Origin: Bugula neritina
Lineage: Eukaryota; Bryozoa; Gymnolaemata; Cheilostomatida; Bugulidae
Assembly: GCA_964035545.1 (NCBI GenBank)
Contig: OZ037769.1
Span: 14,626,633-14,690,632 of the forward strand
DNA: 64,000 bases
Direction of reading: 5' to 3'
A program made the position numbers and the translations under genes. The first letter of the stretch is position 1. Every line of letters begins with the position of its first letter. Of this stretch, positions 1 through 14,330 are shown piece by piece. The notes under the pieces are model-generated. The model was not told the DNA's origin, ran no database searches, and saw only the letters and a list, made by a program, of their open reading frames with translations.

Positions 1-115
1 AATCGTGAATCAGAAGCAAACTGTATAATTTACTAAAATAAAATGTCTTTATAGATTTCTAAAATGAAACAAATTGTTTTTTATAAAAAGCAACAGAAGA
101 CAACTCTTTACTCAC

Positions 116-128
116 CACTGATGGACAT
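116..128 (-). CDS. Coding exon 1 of a C2H2 zinc-finger gene cut by the left edge
   Basis: On the minus strand this reads ATGTCCATCAGTG and is followed directly by the splice donor GTGAGT (110-115). The same block, with third-position differences, lies upstream of nine zinc-finger exons in this window, at a distance of about 370-470 bp. Positions 1-109 match the intron 1 sequence of those genes, so the zinc-finger exon of this copy should lie to the left of the window. The encoded start is Met-Ser-Ile-Ser plus one base of the next codon. The call rests on paralogy and on the donor. The exon is too short to be convincing alone. Confidence 0.6.
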
Positions 129-1440
129 ATCTTGATATTTTAGTATTTCTACTCAATCCTGATAAGATAATAAAATACTCTAAAACATATCATGTCCAAT
201 AAACAAAAGTACTAAATTAAAAGTGATAAAGCATTAGCAAACATTGGAAATCTAAAAGTAGAAAATTATAGTTTAAAAAGCCATAGAGTTAATACTATAT
301 AGCAAAATGTAAAACACAAAATACAAAAAGTAAAGACTAGCTATTTGGTTGCTGAAAGCTTTGAGAATGAGAAAGTATTAGGGAAGCAGTAGTTGATAGA
401 CTTATCTTATAAACTATTCCTTGAAATTTAATCTCAATGTTTGCTCGACTTGGTGGATATATGTATATATATAATTTATATTTAGGCTACCAGTATCAAA
501 AACTTGTATAGATTAAATTTATCTTTAAAAAATTAATTTTAAGCTGCAATTTATTATTATAAAATGGTACACACGACATCTAGATATCATACAAAATATC
601 AAAATAAAATGCATCAAACCATAATGTCATGCAAGTTAAAGGTCAAAGGTCAAAAGAATGTATTAAAGTATCTAAAAAAATTTTTTAATTATAAATTTAA
701 CTCAATCAAAAAAGTCTTATATCCAGTTTATGACAATATTATAGTAATTTAGCTATTATATATGTTGGAGTTTCCGCCGTTGAGTACTCATGTGTCTATG
801 TGTGCTTTGATGCCAGCCATTATTGTTTTACTATGCAACCACTTTAATAGACCTTTCCTCAGAAAAAAAGATAATTAATACATACTATAAGCAGTAAATA
901 TAAACTGCTGTTATAGAATCGTTATCAAAATTTGAATATCAAAATTGCTCTATTTGTCTGATTTTGCTCCTAATATTAATTTATCAGGGTTAGCTTAATT
1001 ATAACAATCAGCTACTAAAAAAGCTTTCCTATAGCCCAATCCACAGTATTTTAAAACTGTTCTTCGTGCTATAAGTTTTTCTTGTTTACCTATAATAATA
1101 ATATTTTGCTCTATATTATTGAGCATTATATCTAATTTTTCACTGTTTATTCAAAGCCTATCTAAGGACGCTTTCGAAAGCGCCCTAATTAATTCATCTT
1201 CCCACAAATATATGTAGCATTTTAATATATAGTGTTTTTATACATTTATATTATTTTTTTAAACATATTAGGTAAATATTTTCTGTTAAATCATTCGTAA
1301 AATCTTAAAAACTACCATGATGTCTTTTTTTACTAAAATTGAAGACATTATATAATAGTATTATATGCAATATTATGACACTTTATAGTATAATCTGAAT
1401 ACATAACATCTTTGCACAAAGCCATATAAATTATGCATTA
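129..1440. other. Upstream flank (module Y) of the left-edge gene, then 3' flank of the next gene
   Basis: I see no gene here. Positions 129-300 match the region just upstream of exon 1 in the other zinc-finger copies. In transcript sense it contains the TATA-like stretch TATTTTATTATTTTATC. Positions 300-1440 align in pieces with 44,300-45,950 (upstream of another copy) and with 30,700-31,500. Short open frames here lack any family match and are taken as chance. The part nearest 1,440 merges into the conserved 3' flank of the following gene, with a candidate poly(A) signal (AATAAA on the minus strand) at 1470-1475. Confidence 0.5.
640..652 (+). promoter_or_regulatory. Perfect DR1 nuclear-receptor-type repeat
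   Basis: The sequence is AGGTCA-A-AGGTCA, two consensus nuclear receptor half-sites spaced by one base, the arrangement bound by RXR and HNF4-type receptors in animals. It lies about 510 bp upstream of the ATG of the left-edge gene. Related arrays occur at 30,749-30,777 and 45,112-45,131 in homologous flanking sequence. Binding is inferred from the motif alone. Confidence 0.45.
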
Positions 1441-1898
1441 GACATTAAAATAATATCATATGCAGATAATTTATTAAATATAAAAATGATAAAAAGTATA
1501 CAATTACTAATAATACTAATTAAGATATATAACTAGAAACTGTCTAATTCAGTATTCATGATGCATTTCTAAAGATAGTTTTCCATGCCTTAAGATCACT
1601 CGTCTTGAAATATTTGTCTTTTAATTGTGTCAAAGTAATTTTCCGGCTAAAAATTATTCCAAATACATTAAACTACTCTGTTTGTCTCACTAAATGATTG
1701 GTACAACAGATATAACTCTGCTAAAATTTTTTAGCTATGTTTCATGTTTTAATGGTGTTTCATCTAAGTATGCAATTTTATATCATTTATATATAGCTTA
1801 TAAAATTGAAATTTTCGTTTTACATTTGCAATTTTCTTGCCGTGATTTGATATAACAACCTATAAGCTTTCTCTTAATGTCTCGCCATAAATTTTACA

Positions 1899-3173
<1,275 letters not shown>

Positions 3174-3407
3174 CTTGATATTTTAGTATTTTTATACTCA
3201 ACTCTGATAAAATAATAAAATACTCTAAAAAGTATTACGTCTAATAAACAGAAGTACTAAGTTAAAAGTGAGAATGCTTTCTAAAAAAGCTAAATTTGAA
3301 TTGCATTTAAAATTGTTCACAAGCTTACGCATTTGCATTTTACATGCTGTGCTTTTATATAACAGTCTGTATGCTTTCTCTGAATGTCTGCTACAAATTT
3401 CACTTTA

Positions 3408-4919
3408 TTATCTAAAGTGTGTTTTCATGTGGTTAGTTAGATAGTATTTTCTGGTAAAAGTCTTGCTACAAGTTGCACATCTGTATGGCCTTTCTCCAGT
3501 GTGAGTTCTCATGTGAACAGATAAAATATTACTCTGTCGAAAATTCTTATTGCATACTTTGCACCTGTAAGGTTTTTCCCCACTATGTATCCTCATATGA
3601 GTGGTTAAATGTACCTTTTGTTTAAAAGTCTTGCTGCAACTGTCACACCTGTAAGGTTTTTCTCCACTATGAACTTTTATATGCCTTAATAGATCACTTC
3701 TTTGTGTGAAAGTCTTGTCACATAATTTGCAATTGTATGGCTTTTCTCTAGTATGACTTCTTATATAAACAATTAGATTTCCTTTTCCTATAAAAGTTTT
3801 ATCACAATTATCACATTTGTAAGGCCTTTCTCCAGTGTGCACTCTCATATGAACAATTAAAGCCCCTTTGCAGCTAAATGTCTGGCCACATGTTTCACAT
3901 CTGTATGGCTTCTCTTCACTGTGTGTCCTCATATATGAAGAGATAGAGTACTACTTTGTTGAAAAGTCTTATTGCATACTTTGCACCTGTAAGGTCTTTC
4001 TCCAGTGTGTATTCTCATATGAACAGATAAACTACTTCTCCGTGTATATGTTTTGTCACACTTTTCACATTTGTATGGCTTCTTAAAAGTGTGTTTTTGC
4101 AAGGGGTTTATAGTTAGTTCGTCCTTGTTTTCGAAAATGGTGTTCCATGTTTCAAATTCATAAAAGTTTTCTTCATGTTTTATGTTCATATATTCAGGTA
4201 ACTCTTGAGACTGTGAAACCTGTTTGCAATGATTTCTGTATGAGTCATTTTTTTCTAGCTCCATGCATGTTCTGAAGTGTTCTTCACACTTCACACACAT
4301 TTCAGGCTCTCTACTATCTTCTTTTGTGTCAAAGCCAAAAAACGAATAAATGAAGGCTTCCCCACACTCCCTACATATTTTAAAATGTTTATTGCTGTGC
4401 ATACTAGGATAGTCATTTGAAACTGATGTCTGTGAACAACCTTCTTCTTTTGTGTCATCAGCTTCAACTTTGAACTCTAAAAGAGGAGATTCCAGATTCT
4501 CACCTCTCTCTTTATAATTCTCAGATGCAAAGTCTTGCTCTGGAATAATAATAGTAAACATTTACAATTTACTGAGATAAAATATAAATGGAAGCAGCAG
4601 TGGTTTAGAGGTTAAAGCATTTGCTTTGTGAACACAAAATCATGGGTTCAAACCCATGATTTTAGAAAGAGCATCCAGTCTTGCTCTGAAATATTGTAAT
4701 ATCAAAAATGTACCTATATATGTGTTGCTTTATTAAAAACTCAAGGCCTATAAGTCTATATAGTAGTTCAAGAAAACCCCATTACAGGAAGATGAAGACA
4801 AATGCTTGCAAAATTTGTGAGCTAGAAAAACAAAATATTCTAATAGATTTATAAATAGAATCAAATTGTTTTTATAAAAAGCATCAGAAGACAACTTTTT
4901 ACTCACCACTGATAGACAT
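3408..4919 (-). pseudogene. C2H2 zinc-finger gene copy B, eight fingers, one frameshift
   Basis: Exon 1 is 4907-4919 and intron 1 is 4540-4906. Exon 2 starts at 4539 after a CCAG acceptor, giving Met-Ser-Ile-Ser-Glu-Gln-Asp. The N-terminal region has the family CxxC-x22-CxxC-x6-C signature. Eight fingers follow. In finger 2 the CATATG of the His-Met pair is expanded to CATATATG, giving His-Ile-stop at about 3929, and an ATG overlapping that stop reopens the frame for fingers 3-8. Finger 4 has Tyr in place of the first zinc-binding His. The 3' end is only about 235 bp from exon 1 of copy A, so the usual long 3' flank is missing. A nuclear DNA-binding role is inferred from the fingers. Whether the gene is expressed as two pieces or is dead cannot be told here. 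Confidence 0.75.
4590..4687 (+). mobile_element. Truncated tRNA-SINE in intron 1 of copy B
   Basis: Only the tRNA-like head and the start of the body remain: GTGGTTTAGAGGTTAAAGC, then a box B-like GGGTTCAAACCC, ending soon after GAGCATCCAGTC. The 3' half found in the other introns is gone, which explains why this intron is about 370 bp rather than about 450-470 bp. Confidence 0.65.
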
Positions 4920-7483
4920 CTTGATATTTTAGTATTTCTATACTAAACTGATTAAAATAATAAAATATTCTCAAAATATTCTGTCTAATAAACAGAAGTA
5001 CTAAATTAAAAGTGGTAAAGCTTTAGAAAAACTTGGAAATCTCAAAATAAGGAGTTATAGCTAAAAAGCCATATGGAATTGTTACTAGCAAATGTTAAAA
5101 CCCGTAATGGAAAGATAAAGACTTGCTTATATTTAGTTGCTAAAAGCTTTGAGGATGAGAAGGTATTGGGAAGCAGCAATTGATAGACATATTTTATAAA
5201 TTATTCCTTGAAATTTGGTGAAGGTAAAGCCTGTCAGTCAAAGTCTTCAAACAGATTCCAGTATATTCTTATATTCTCACTGTACAGGACTCCATAAGCA
5301 ATGACATGCAGCATCAGTAGCTCAAGGATTATAGTCAGTAGACGTATTAAAAGCATATGATGCTATATAAACAATGAATACTCATTTATGAAATATTTTC
5401 TCGTTCTTTTTATTTCACATTATAGATACTGGGAGCTGAACAAAAACATTTTCTTTTCTTCCTTGTTTCCAGTGTAAGTTGAATTACTTGCATTTTTTCA
5501 AATATAATATAGTTAACTATATTAACAAAACAATTTGTTTCAAAATTTTTTTTTGATATATATAATCAGTATCAGAATTTAAAAAAATATTTTTAGTGCA
5601 ATCATAACAAGCATATTACCATACTTTGAAACTTTCATTTTTGTTGTTTCATGTTTATGTTCAGTGTACAAGCTATGTTTTAGATTAGCAGAGCCTATTA
5701 TGGTTAAAATTAAATTAGATATGATGAAAAGATGCAAAACCTGCTATAATATGTATAATTAAAGTGAATTTTATTTAAAAAAACAAGTGGTCTTATTAAG
5801 ATCAACACTTTTAAATTGACAGAAGTAATTATTGCCTTAATGCATATACTATAACATTACAGATTTGGTAGGGGAGGGGGGGGGTTTGTTTTCTTTTATA
5901 TTCAGCTTCAACATAAATTCCTATAACTATTCATAATTATTAAAATTCTTTCATACAATATACTATGATTATTTAGCAAACTTTAGGTATTAATTTATGC
6001 TAACATTGTATGTATTAATTGTCAGTATTTAAGTTATTTAAAGAATCTTCTCACAAAATAATGACATCACTATTAAATATTTGAAGCCACTGTTTGGTCA
6101 CAAATCTCTCTGCGGGATAAGAAATCAGACATGAATCTTACAGACAGATAACTCAGAGTTGGTTCACTTTCTGCTGAGTTTGTTTCTATACTCATGAGTA
6201 AATCCACATGTAGATGGTATATATAATATGTTTTAACTTCATTATAGATGAAGGCTCGCACTTAATTTACATTTGCACTGTATTTGGTCGTACATGGATC
6301 TTGAGTGAATGAAATGAATTTTTATCTTCATTAGTTTTTAACTCATGTTTAAATATCCTGATTAGATAAAATTATTTTTTCATCAGCATGTTTAAAATCA
6401 GCTTTGCATTAAAATTTACTGGTAATTTTACTACAAGAAAATATTTGAATTTTTACTTATACAGATTTTAGCAAGAGTTGCTGTAACATCTTTCTCTGTG
6501 CAAGACAAACTGACACATAACCCAGTGATTTATCTTGATTTACATGTTTAAATGACTAGACTATGAATTGTGTCTTATTTTTCTACTTCTCCGTCATGAG
6601 TGTAGCTTCTGGTAAGTGATGGTTTTATATAAACTTCATGTAAACAAGATAACTGTAATTATTATTTTAGTTTACTAATATAATAATATATAGTCTACTT
6701 GTATATGCAGCATGGTCTAGTACAACTATATATATACAATATACTGTATACTATTCTTTTTGCTGACTAATGTTACTGCAGTTTTCAACTTTTATCTTGT
6801 TTATTAGTCTTTTAAAATAGCTAAATAGTATTATTGTATTTGTTCTTGGCAGCACACATTTAATTACTTTTGATGAAAAATGGCAATACTTATAGTTAAT
6901 TTTATCTGCCTCAGCTACTTGCTAGTGAAAAATTCTTCTGAATGTTAACTCAACAAAAAAAATAATTTCTTTTTATAACCTAACTTTCTTACTATGTAAC
7001 AAAATCAGTGTGATTATCATTATTTATACTGTGCAAATGTTTTTAAACTTCACATCTATAAAGATCATGTTGAAAGAAACTACAACAACCAGTATATGGA
7101 ATTGCAAGTTTTTCTTTAGTTTTGAAACTATATTATAGAAAACTAATTTTAAACATAATTAATTTTTGCTGTGTACTTTATAGGTTTAGGAAGAAAACAC
7201 TGCAATATATTTTTATAATAATAAAAATTAAGCCAGATTTTAGTCTAAAAACTATTATGTATATAGAAATTATAGAATTCAATAGTAGATTTACTTAACT
7301 AAAATATTCAATTATGTAAACAATCATGTAAACAAAAATTAATGACATCATAATTATATGAATATAAATTTAAAATTAATATAATACTATAAATAAATGC
7401 TTGTAATATTTGTTATCCTTGCGTTACCAAAAATTAACATATTTTGGGGTTAATATTGATTTTGATGACTGAATTTTTTGCAG

Positions 7484-7630
7484 GCATTCATTGTACCAGC
7501 TGCTGATGTTGATATCGATCGATTTTTGAAGAATGTCAGCGGAAACTTTCCACAATCTGATTGGCTGAAACAACATCATGGGGTATCCTGTTTAAAAACT
7601 ATAAGAAACATCTTGCAAGACGCTCAGTAA
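7484..7630 (+). CDS. Exon-like open block of module X copy 1, unknown product
   Basis: An acceptor-like TTTTTTGCAG precedes an open stretch of 48 codons that ends in TAA at 7628-7630. The peptide starts Ala-Phe-Ile-Val and contains Asp-Val-Asp-Ile-Asp-Arg-Phe-Leu-Lys-Asn-Val. I do not recognise it. The other four X copies carry the same block and acceptor, but their frame stops earlier, with TGA where this copy has the Trp codon TGG. The preserved acceptor and the longer frame suggest that a real exon once existed. Whether any transcript uses it is unknown. Confidence 0.3.
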   Translation, partial: AFIVPAADVDIDRFLKNVSGNFPQSDWLKQHHGVSCLKTIRNILQDAQ

Positions 7631-7712
7631 CAATTTCAATCCTGTTACAGCTGCTATAAAAACACTTCATTACAGGAACACCAAGTTTGTGTAATGAAAT
7701 AAGCTGAAAGAG

Positions 7713-7922
7713 TTACATAACAATATTAAATAACAAGTGTATATTCTGCGGTGGTGAATGCCAGTATAGAAATGGTCTGTCTAAAAGTAGCCAAGATCTT
7801 TTTGGCTGAGAAAAGTTTATTGCTAAAGAGAATATCTTATAGACTGCATACCCTAAGACAGCGACAGTTAAACCAGCTACAGCAGCTATTCCAACTTTCT
7901 TCATAGTGCTGAGATTTTGCAT
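7713..7922 (-). CDS. Small predicted membrane protein of module X, copy 1
   Basis: The ORF encodes about 69 residues from a start Met-Gln-Asn-Leu-Ser-Thr. A Lys-Lys pair is followed by a hydrophobic run rich in Val, Ala, Gly and Leu (about residues 9-27), bounded by Tyr-Lys, which fits one membrane helix. Then comes a conserved stretch, Ser-Gln-Pro-x-Arg-Ser-Trp-Leu-Leu-Leu-Asp-Arg-Pro-Phe. Copies 2, 4 and 5 keep this ORF with the common C-terminus, while this copy has a frame-shifted tail. I do not recognise the family. It could be a terminal exon of a larger gene, since an AG lies just upstream in several copies. Confidence 0.4.
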   Translation of the reverse strand: MQNLSTMKKVGIAAVAGLTVAVLGYAVYKIFSLAINFSQPKRSWLLLDRPFLYWHSPPQNIHLLFNIVM

Positions 7923-8251
7923 GTTATTAACTAAACTGTATATTTCTATCAACTCATTTTTGTGGGAAGACTCCAGACTGGTGTATCTCCTCTGGCAGAG
8001 TAGTGTATATATATATACCTTTTAGTCATATATCTTTTTTGGCCAGCAATTACCGGTCTACCCTCTTCCCACAATCTCCAATGCAGTTGCCTTCTATTTG
8101 AGACCCGCTCTGTATACACATTCACAGCCTAATTACCATTTATTTAATATAGGCGTGTAAAAAATATTCAAAATAGTATTCAATGCTAAATGCTATTTAC
8201 TGCCTAATATTTAATATGAAAGTTGATGAATATTTTATGCATGCCAATAAG

Positions 8252-8290
8252 TGAACAATTAGACCTCCTTTCTGTCTAAAAATTGCATTA
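8252..8290 (-). pseudogene. Scrap of a zinc finger fused to the end of module X
   Basis: On the minus strand this reads Phe-Arg-Gln-Lys-Gly-Gly-Leu-Ile-Val-His, part of one C2H2 finger, and is then cut by the X tail. The same scrap and the same junction recur at 20,157, and a longer version with three more fingers is at 41,538-42,005. It is therefore a remnant of a truncated gene into which module X was joined before the 10-kb duplication. Confidence 0.55.
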
Positions 8291-9031
8291 TTCATTTGTT
8301 ATAAAAATTTACTTCATTTGTGTCTCACAGTTATAACAGAATTTGTAATTTATTCAATATGCATGTAAACTAAAAATGAAAAACCACCTTTTTGACTAAA
8401 TAAATTCTAATTTTTCATCTTTCAAATATGAATCTATTTGGTTAGAAAAATATATTCTATAGCATATATAGCATATAGATAGTATATATTATGCTACATA
8501 ACATTTTTGCACAAAGTTATATAGATTGAATGCATTAAGACGTAAAAACAATATGTGCAATTAATTTATTAAATATATATGAATGATAAAAAATACACAA
8601 TTACTAATAATGACACTTAAGATGTCAGAAGAATAACTATCAACTGTCTGATTCAGTATATTTATAATTCATTTCTAAAAATAGTTTTCCATACTTTAAT
8701 CAAACCTCCTAAAAATTGTCTAAATATTAAAGTAACTTTACATCAATGGGCTAAAATTTATTCCAAATACATTAAACTACTCGGTTTGTCTCACTAAATG
8801 GTTGGTGATATAGAATTAACTTTGCTAAATGTTTTTAATTATATTTTATGTTTTAATGGTGTTTTATCTTAATATGCAATTAATTATATTTGATTATATA
8901 CTAAAACTAAACTATTAACATTTGAATTGTGTTTAAAATTATTCACAAGTTTACATTTGCATTTTCCATGCTATGTGTTTTCATACAATAGTCCGTCTGC
9001 TTTCTCTGAACATCTGGCCACATATTTCACA
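8291..9031 (-). other. 3' flank of the transposon-split zinc-finger gene
   Basis: I see no gene here. The stretch is almost identical to 20,195-20,938 and related to 42,010-42,750. It includes a candidate poly(A) signal AATAAA on the minus strand (8565-8570). The transcript-sense part after the stop is conserved among most copies, as expected for a 3' UTR. Confidence 0.5.
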
Positions 9032-9034
9032 TTA

Positions 9035-9760
<726 letters not shown>

Positions 9761-11003
9761 AGAACGAATATGAAATGTGCTTTGATACACGTCGGTTAAT
9801 TTTCTAATACAGGTTAAATGCATCTATTGCAATTGTAACAATTGTGCTCAAATAAATATATATCTAGATAATTTAATCAGAAACCGAGATAGCCTTTTAG
9901 CAGTTGGCATTCAGGCCCTTGGGTTACAGCTTTGTTATTTCTTAATTATGCCTGTGGCTTGTAGCATTTAGGAGCATGCAGTAGTGAAGAAATTGAGATA
10001 GCCTAAGTTCTTTAACTTTCTTTACGAATGTTGGTGTTGCGTATAACACAACTTTTTTGCTACATTTCTAATCTAGAAAAAAGGCTTTTCTCAATTTCTC
10101 CATTAGTACTGCATCTACCTTGTGTGTAGTAGTCATCTCCGTCAACTGCGGTAGATTCAAGATCCTAGTTAATGTATGGTAGGTTAAAGTATAGTTATAT
10201 AATAAAATGGATATACAATATAAAATAGGTAAACTAAGCTAATCACTACTGCACCTGAAAGCCCAAGTTTCCCAACTCATCAAATTGCAGCATAAACTGA
10301 ATTCTCTGACAATTACTTTAGAAGGAAATTCTGGTTGAAAAGTATTAAGCAGATTCTTACAAGTGAAGCAGTGAAAGCATGTTGATAAAATTGGGTTATT
10401 AACATTTTGCTTGGGTTTTCAGTTAAACTGTTTAATGTTATAGCTCCTCAACTTCTCATGCTTCAAATATCATGAGCTAGTGTTATTGACACTCAACTGC
10501 AGTTATGCAACTAGCTTGGCTGATCCCATGGGTCACAAAATGTTATAAAATATAAAGCCTTTCTTAAATTGAGACTCATATTTGAATGACATAAAATTTT
10601 AGAGTGTGGCTATAAGTCACGACAGCACCAATTAGAATATTACAGGTATTATCTTAAAATAGGCATGCTCGGGGATATGTAAGTTAAAATCAAGTATAAC
10701 ATTTTAATTAAATCTTTTAAATAAAACTATTAGACCTGTTGTAAAATATGCAATGAAGATTTAGAGCAGACAAAATATTTCAAGATGGATCGATACTGAA
10801 TGAAAAGATGCCTGCCTAAATATAAAGTATTTTTAATAAATTTTTGCATAAACTGAGCTTTGCTTTTCTTGGTAATATTTTTCTTTTAAAGAAGTTTTAG
10901 CCATAACATGAAACTATGTAAAGCATTTACGGTCCTTTGAACATAATGTAGCACAAACTCTTCAAAGTGTAATTAAGTGCACATGCTATCACGCATCATT
11001 TTG
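9761..11003. other. Internal region of the TIR element
   Basis: This is about 1.24 kb between the arms. I see no open frame that looks like a transposase, and no tRNA or simple repeat. It contains phrases such as TGAAGAAATTGAGATAGCC but nothing I can assign. Confidence 0.5.
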
Positions 11004-11602
11004 ATACTACAAATTTAATCTGTCTATATTTAATATATATCTATAGCTTTGTGAAAATGCTTTTTGTGAAAATGATGGATGTTGAGGTTCTAGTCTAGCT
11101 ATTATCATAGCATAAGTGTGTAAGTGTAATGAAAATGCTAACATAGCTAATCTGCTGTCTCATTCAGTGCACTAGCAGAGTAGCAGTGCTCTAACACTGT
11201 GTTAACAGCACATTCTGACCAAAGAGTTGAAAGGTCAACAGCTATAAATTGAATATGACAGCCAGCATAACAAATGATTAATGGGACTTATCTCATAGTT
11301 GCCAATTCAGCTTGCTCATGCAGTAACCAAAACCACAAACATGCTTTGAAGTTAATTTTTCTCAAGATTTTTGAAGAAAGAAAATTTTTAAAAATTTTCT
11401 GGAACTGCTAACCTGTGTGCTTATGCCAAAATATTAATCTCAGAAAAAATGAAACTCGTACTAGCAATAGTCTTCACACAAACCTTAAATTTTCACTGAT
11501 TTTATGTGCTTGTTCTATATATCATGGAGACTACACTTCGCCCTTCTGGGAGGAGACAACTTCAAAATACGAATGTCCCCAGAGGGCTTGTGAAAAGCCT
11601 CT
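11004..11602 (-). repeat. Right terminal inverted repeat
   Basis: This is the inverted partner of 9172-9760. Its outer end reads AGAGGCTTTTCAC on the minus strand and abuts the AT and the remaining zinc-finger codons. The broken gene reads about 20 codons into this arm before a stop. Confidence 0.85.
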
Positions 11603-12549
11603 ATTCTTCCCACATTTTTCACAGCTGTAAGGTTTCTCTCCAGTGTGCATTCTTGTATGAATAGATAAATGGCCAATTTGTCTAAAAGTTTTATCACATA
11701 CGTTGCATCTGTAAGGCTTTTCTCCAGTGTGCATTCTCATATGAACAACTAAAGCTACTTTGTGGCTAAAAGTTTTTCCACATGTTGCACACCTGTAAGG
11801 CTTTTCTCCACTGTGTACTCTCATATGAATGGTGAGATCTCCTTTTCGTATAAAATTTTTATCACAACTTTCACACTTGTATGGTCTTTCCCCAGTGTGT
11901 ATTCTCATATGAACATTTAGAGCTCCTTTGTGGGTAAAAGTTTGACCACATGTCTCACACCTGCAAAGGTTCTCTCCACTATGTATTCTCATATGAACAG
12001 ATAAACTACTTTTCTGTGTATATGCTTTGTCACACTTTTCACATTTGTATGGCTTTTCCAAATTGTATTTTTTCACCGGATTAAAAGTTAGTTCCTCCCT
12101 GTTTTTGAAAATAGTATGTGATGTTTTGAATTCATAAAAGTCTTCTTCATAGCTAATGTTCATATATTTAGGTAACTCCTGAGATTGTGAAACCTGTTTG
12201 CAATAATTTCTGTATGAGTCATTCTTTTCTAGTTCCATGCATGTTCTAAAGTGTTCTTTACACTTTTCACACCTTTCAGGCTCTCTACTATCTTCTTCTG
12301 TGTCAAGGCCAAACAACAAATAAATGAAGGCTTCTCCACACTCACTACATCTTTTAACATTTTTACTGCTGTGCATTGTAGGATAGTTATTTGAAACTGA
12401 CGTCTGTGAACAACCTTCTTCTTTTGTGTCATCTGCTTTAACCTCTAAAAAAGGAGATTCCAAATTCTCACCTCTCTCTCTATTTTTAGATGCCGATTCT
12501 TGCTCTGCAATATTAATATCAAAACTTTACAATTTAGTTTAATAAAATA

Positions 12550-12685
12550 TTGGTGATGTTAGGAGGAGCATCTAGTCATAATTGCTCTTGTGACTCATTT
12601 AAAACAGTTCTTAGCACGTTCTAACAAAAACTATTTCTATCATGGAATCTCGTGAGAGAGCCACTATATAAACTTGTGTGAATTT
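12550..12685 (+). mobile_element. SINE body in intron 1 of copy C/D, tRNA head deleted
   Basis: It matches the intron SINE of the duplicate at 22,035-22,247 from ATTGGTGATGTTAGG onward. The first 100 or so bases, including boxes A and B, are missing, so this copy lost its head after the two units separated. Confidence 0.65.
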
Positions 12686-12884
12686 AAAATATAAAAGTTG
12701 TTGTATATACAGCAGTTCAAGCAATACATGGGGAGATAAAGAAATATACATGCAAAAATTGTAAACTAGAAGCAACCTGTAAAACTTGCTAAAACAAAAT
12801 ATTCTTATAGATTTTTAAATTGAATAAAATTGTTTTTTAAAAAGCAATAGAAGACAACTCTTTATACTCACCACTGATAGACAT

Positions 12885-14330
12885 CTTGATATTTTAGTAT
12901 TTCTACTCAATCCTGATAAAATAATAAAATACTCTAAAAGATATCATGGCCAATAAACAGAAGTACTAAATTAAAAGTGAAAATGCTTTAGAAAAACTTG
13001 GAAATATTAAAATATAGGAAATTGTAGCTTAAAAAGCCATGGAACTGGTACAAGCAAAATTAAAAATCAAAATACACAACATAAAAACCAGCTATTTGGT
13101 TGCTGAAAGCTTTGAGGATAAGAAAATATTAGAAAAGCAGCAACTGATAGACATATCTTATAAATTATTGCTTGAAAATTTGGTGAAGGTAAAGCCTCTC
13201 AGTCAAAGTCTTATAAATTATTCTTTGAAATTTATTGCTAATGTTTGTGCAACTTGCATGGGTGGATATATATATAAGTATATATATATACCTATCTCAA
13301 CATCACCAAAAAACTATTATAGAAGAAATCTCTCTATATTATTTATTAATAAACCCTTTAAAAATCCTAGATAAATAGAACAATAATGGCAAACATTTAT
13401 ATTTTTTCAACCTTGAGTTGCTTTAAATTTAAAAATGACTTCTAATATTATAACTCCACGCCATAAAATACTTTTTGTAGGCAGATGTCTATAAAGCTTA
13501 CCCAGCTGTGAGTTCACCTCAAACATCAACTAAATTCTAAGAATACTCTTGTGAATAGATAACTTATGGTGCCTATTTAATATATCTTACAGTCTATTAT
13601 AATCTATTATTAAAATGAGTAAAAGTCAAGTTCTAAAACAATCATGATGTTAAATATCAACTGACTGTAAAAATGGGTCTACGTGAATTTCATAAAACAG
13701 CCAACAAGTGGAACACTATTTTGTATATATAATTATATATATCAGTTATCAAATATAAATTTTTTTGTGTGGTAAGACTATAAATACAAGTGTTAGATAT
13801 ATAAGTTTTCAACTAAAAATATTAATTTAAAATCATATTGACCATTTAGTATTTATTTATTTTATTTCAATATATGTTATGTGTGAGAGTAACAGTTTAG
13901 TTACTGTTTTATATATAGTTCCATACTAAAGACCTGGCCTCATAATTGTGAGAATGACACGAAATTCATGTGATGATTTTAGTGAGTTATCTTCTCGTTG
14001 TGACAATATATGCTTTGCTCCAGATATTTTTTCAGGGTTAACCTAAATAAAAATCAACTAATACAAAGGACTTCAAATATATTAGTTTCCTTATTACCTT
14101 TTCTCCACAGAATTTTAAAACTGCTCATAAGCATTTATGCTTTAAATTTTACTCGTATATATAATAGTGTTTTGCTTGATATTCTTAAACAATTAACCAG
14201 CTTTTACAACATTTCTTCAAAACCTTTCTATTGCACCTCCCTCCATGGAGCATTTTACTAGTGCTAATTTATACCTTTATATATTAGCCTTTTAAACATA
14301 TATTAGGATAAATCTCTTCTGATAAATCAT
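12885..14330. other. Upstream flank (module Y), unit 1
   Basis: This lies upstream of exon 1 of copy C/D and aligns closely with 22,446-23,830 in unit 2. It starts with the promoter-proximal block TTGATATTTTAGTATTTCTAC. Short open frames such as 13,039-13,374 are interrupted in the duplicate, so I treat them as chance. No RNA gene is recognised. Confidence 0.5.

Larger units (their letters stand above)
5230..8251. repeat. Module X, copy 1 (diverged)
   Basis: This is the first of five copies of an approximately 3-kb unit that lies between zinc-finger genes. Shared landmarks in order are a block around 6,090-6,200 ending TTTGTTTCTATACTC, the invariant ATGAGTGTAGCTTCTG/GTAAGT block near 6,598, an exon-like block at 7,484, a minus-strand small ORF at 7,713-7,922, and a tail at 7,950-8,251. 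This copy is closest to copy 4. It lacks the roughly 340 bp that separate the small ORF from the tail in the other copies. It ends at 8,251, where it joins a scrap of zinc-finger coding sequence. Confidence 0.7.

Noticed and set aside
11415-11630. Open frames inside both arms of the TIR element (also 9,165-9,359)
   Set aside because: They run across the element end into the host gene, and are the same sequence seen twice because the arms are inverted copies. There is no transposase motif.
13039-13374. 111-residue plus-strand frame in module Y
   Set aside because: The duplicate in unit 2 (about 22,600-22,900) has insertions and stops in the same stretch, so the frame is not conserved.
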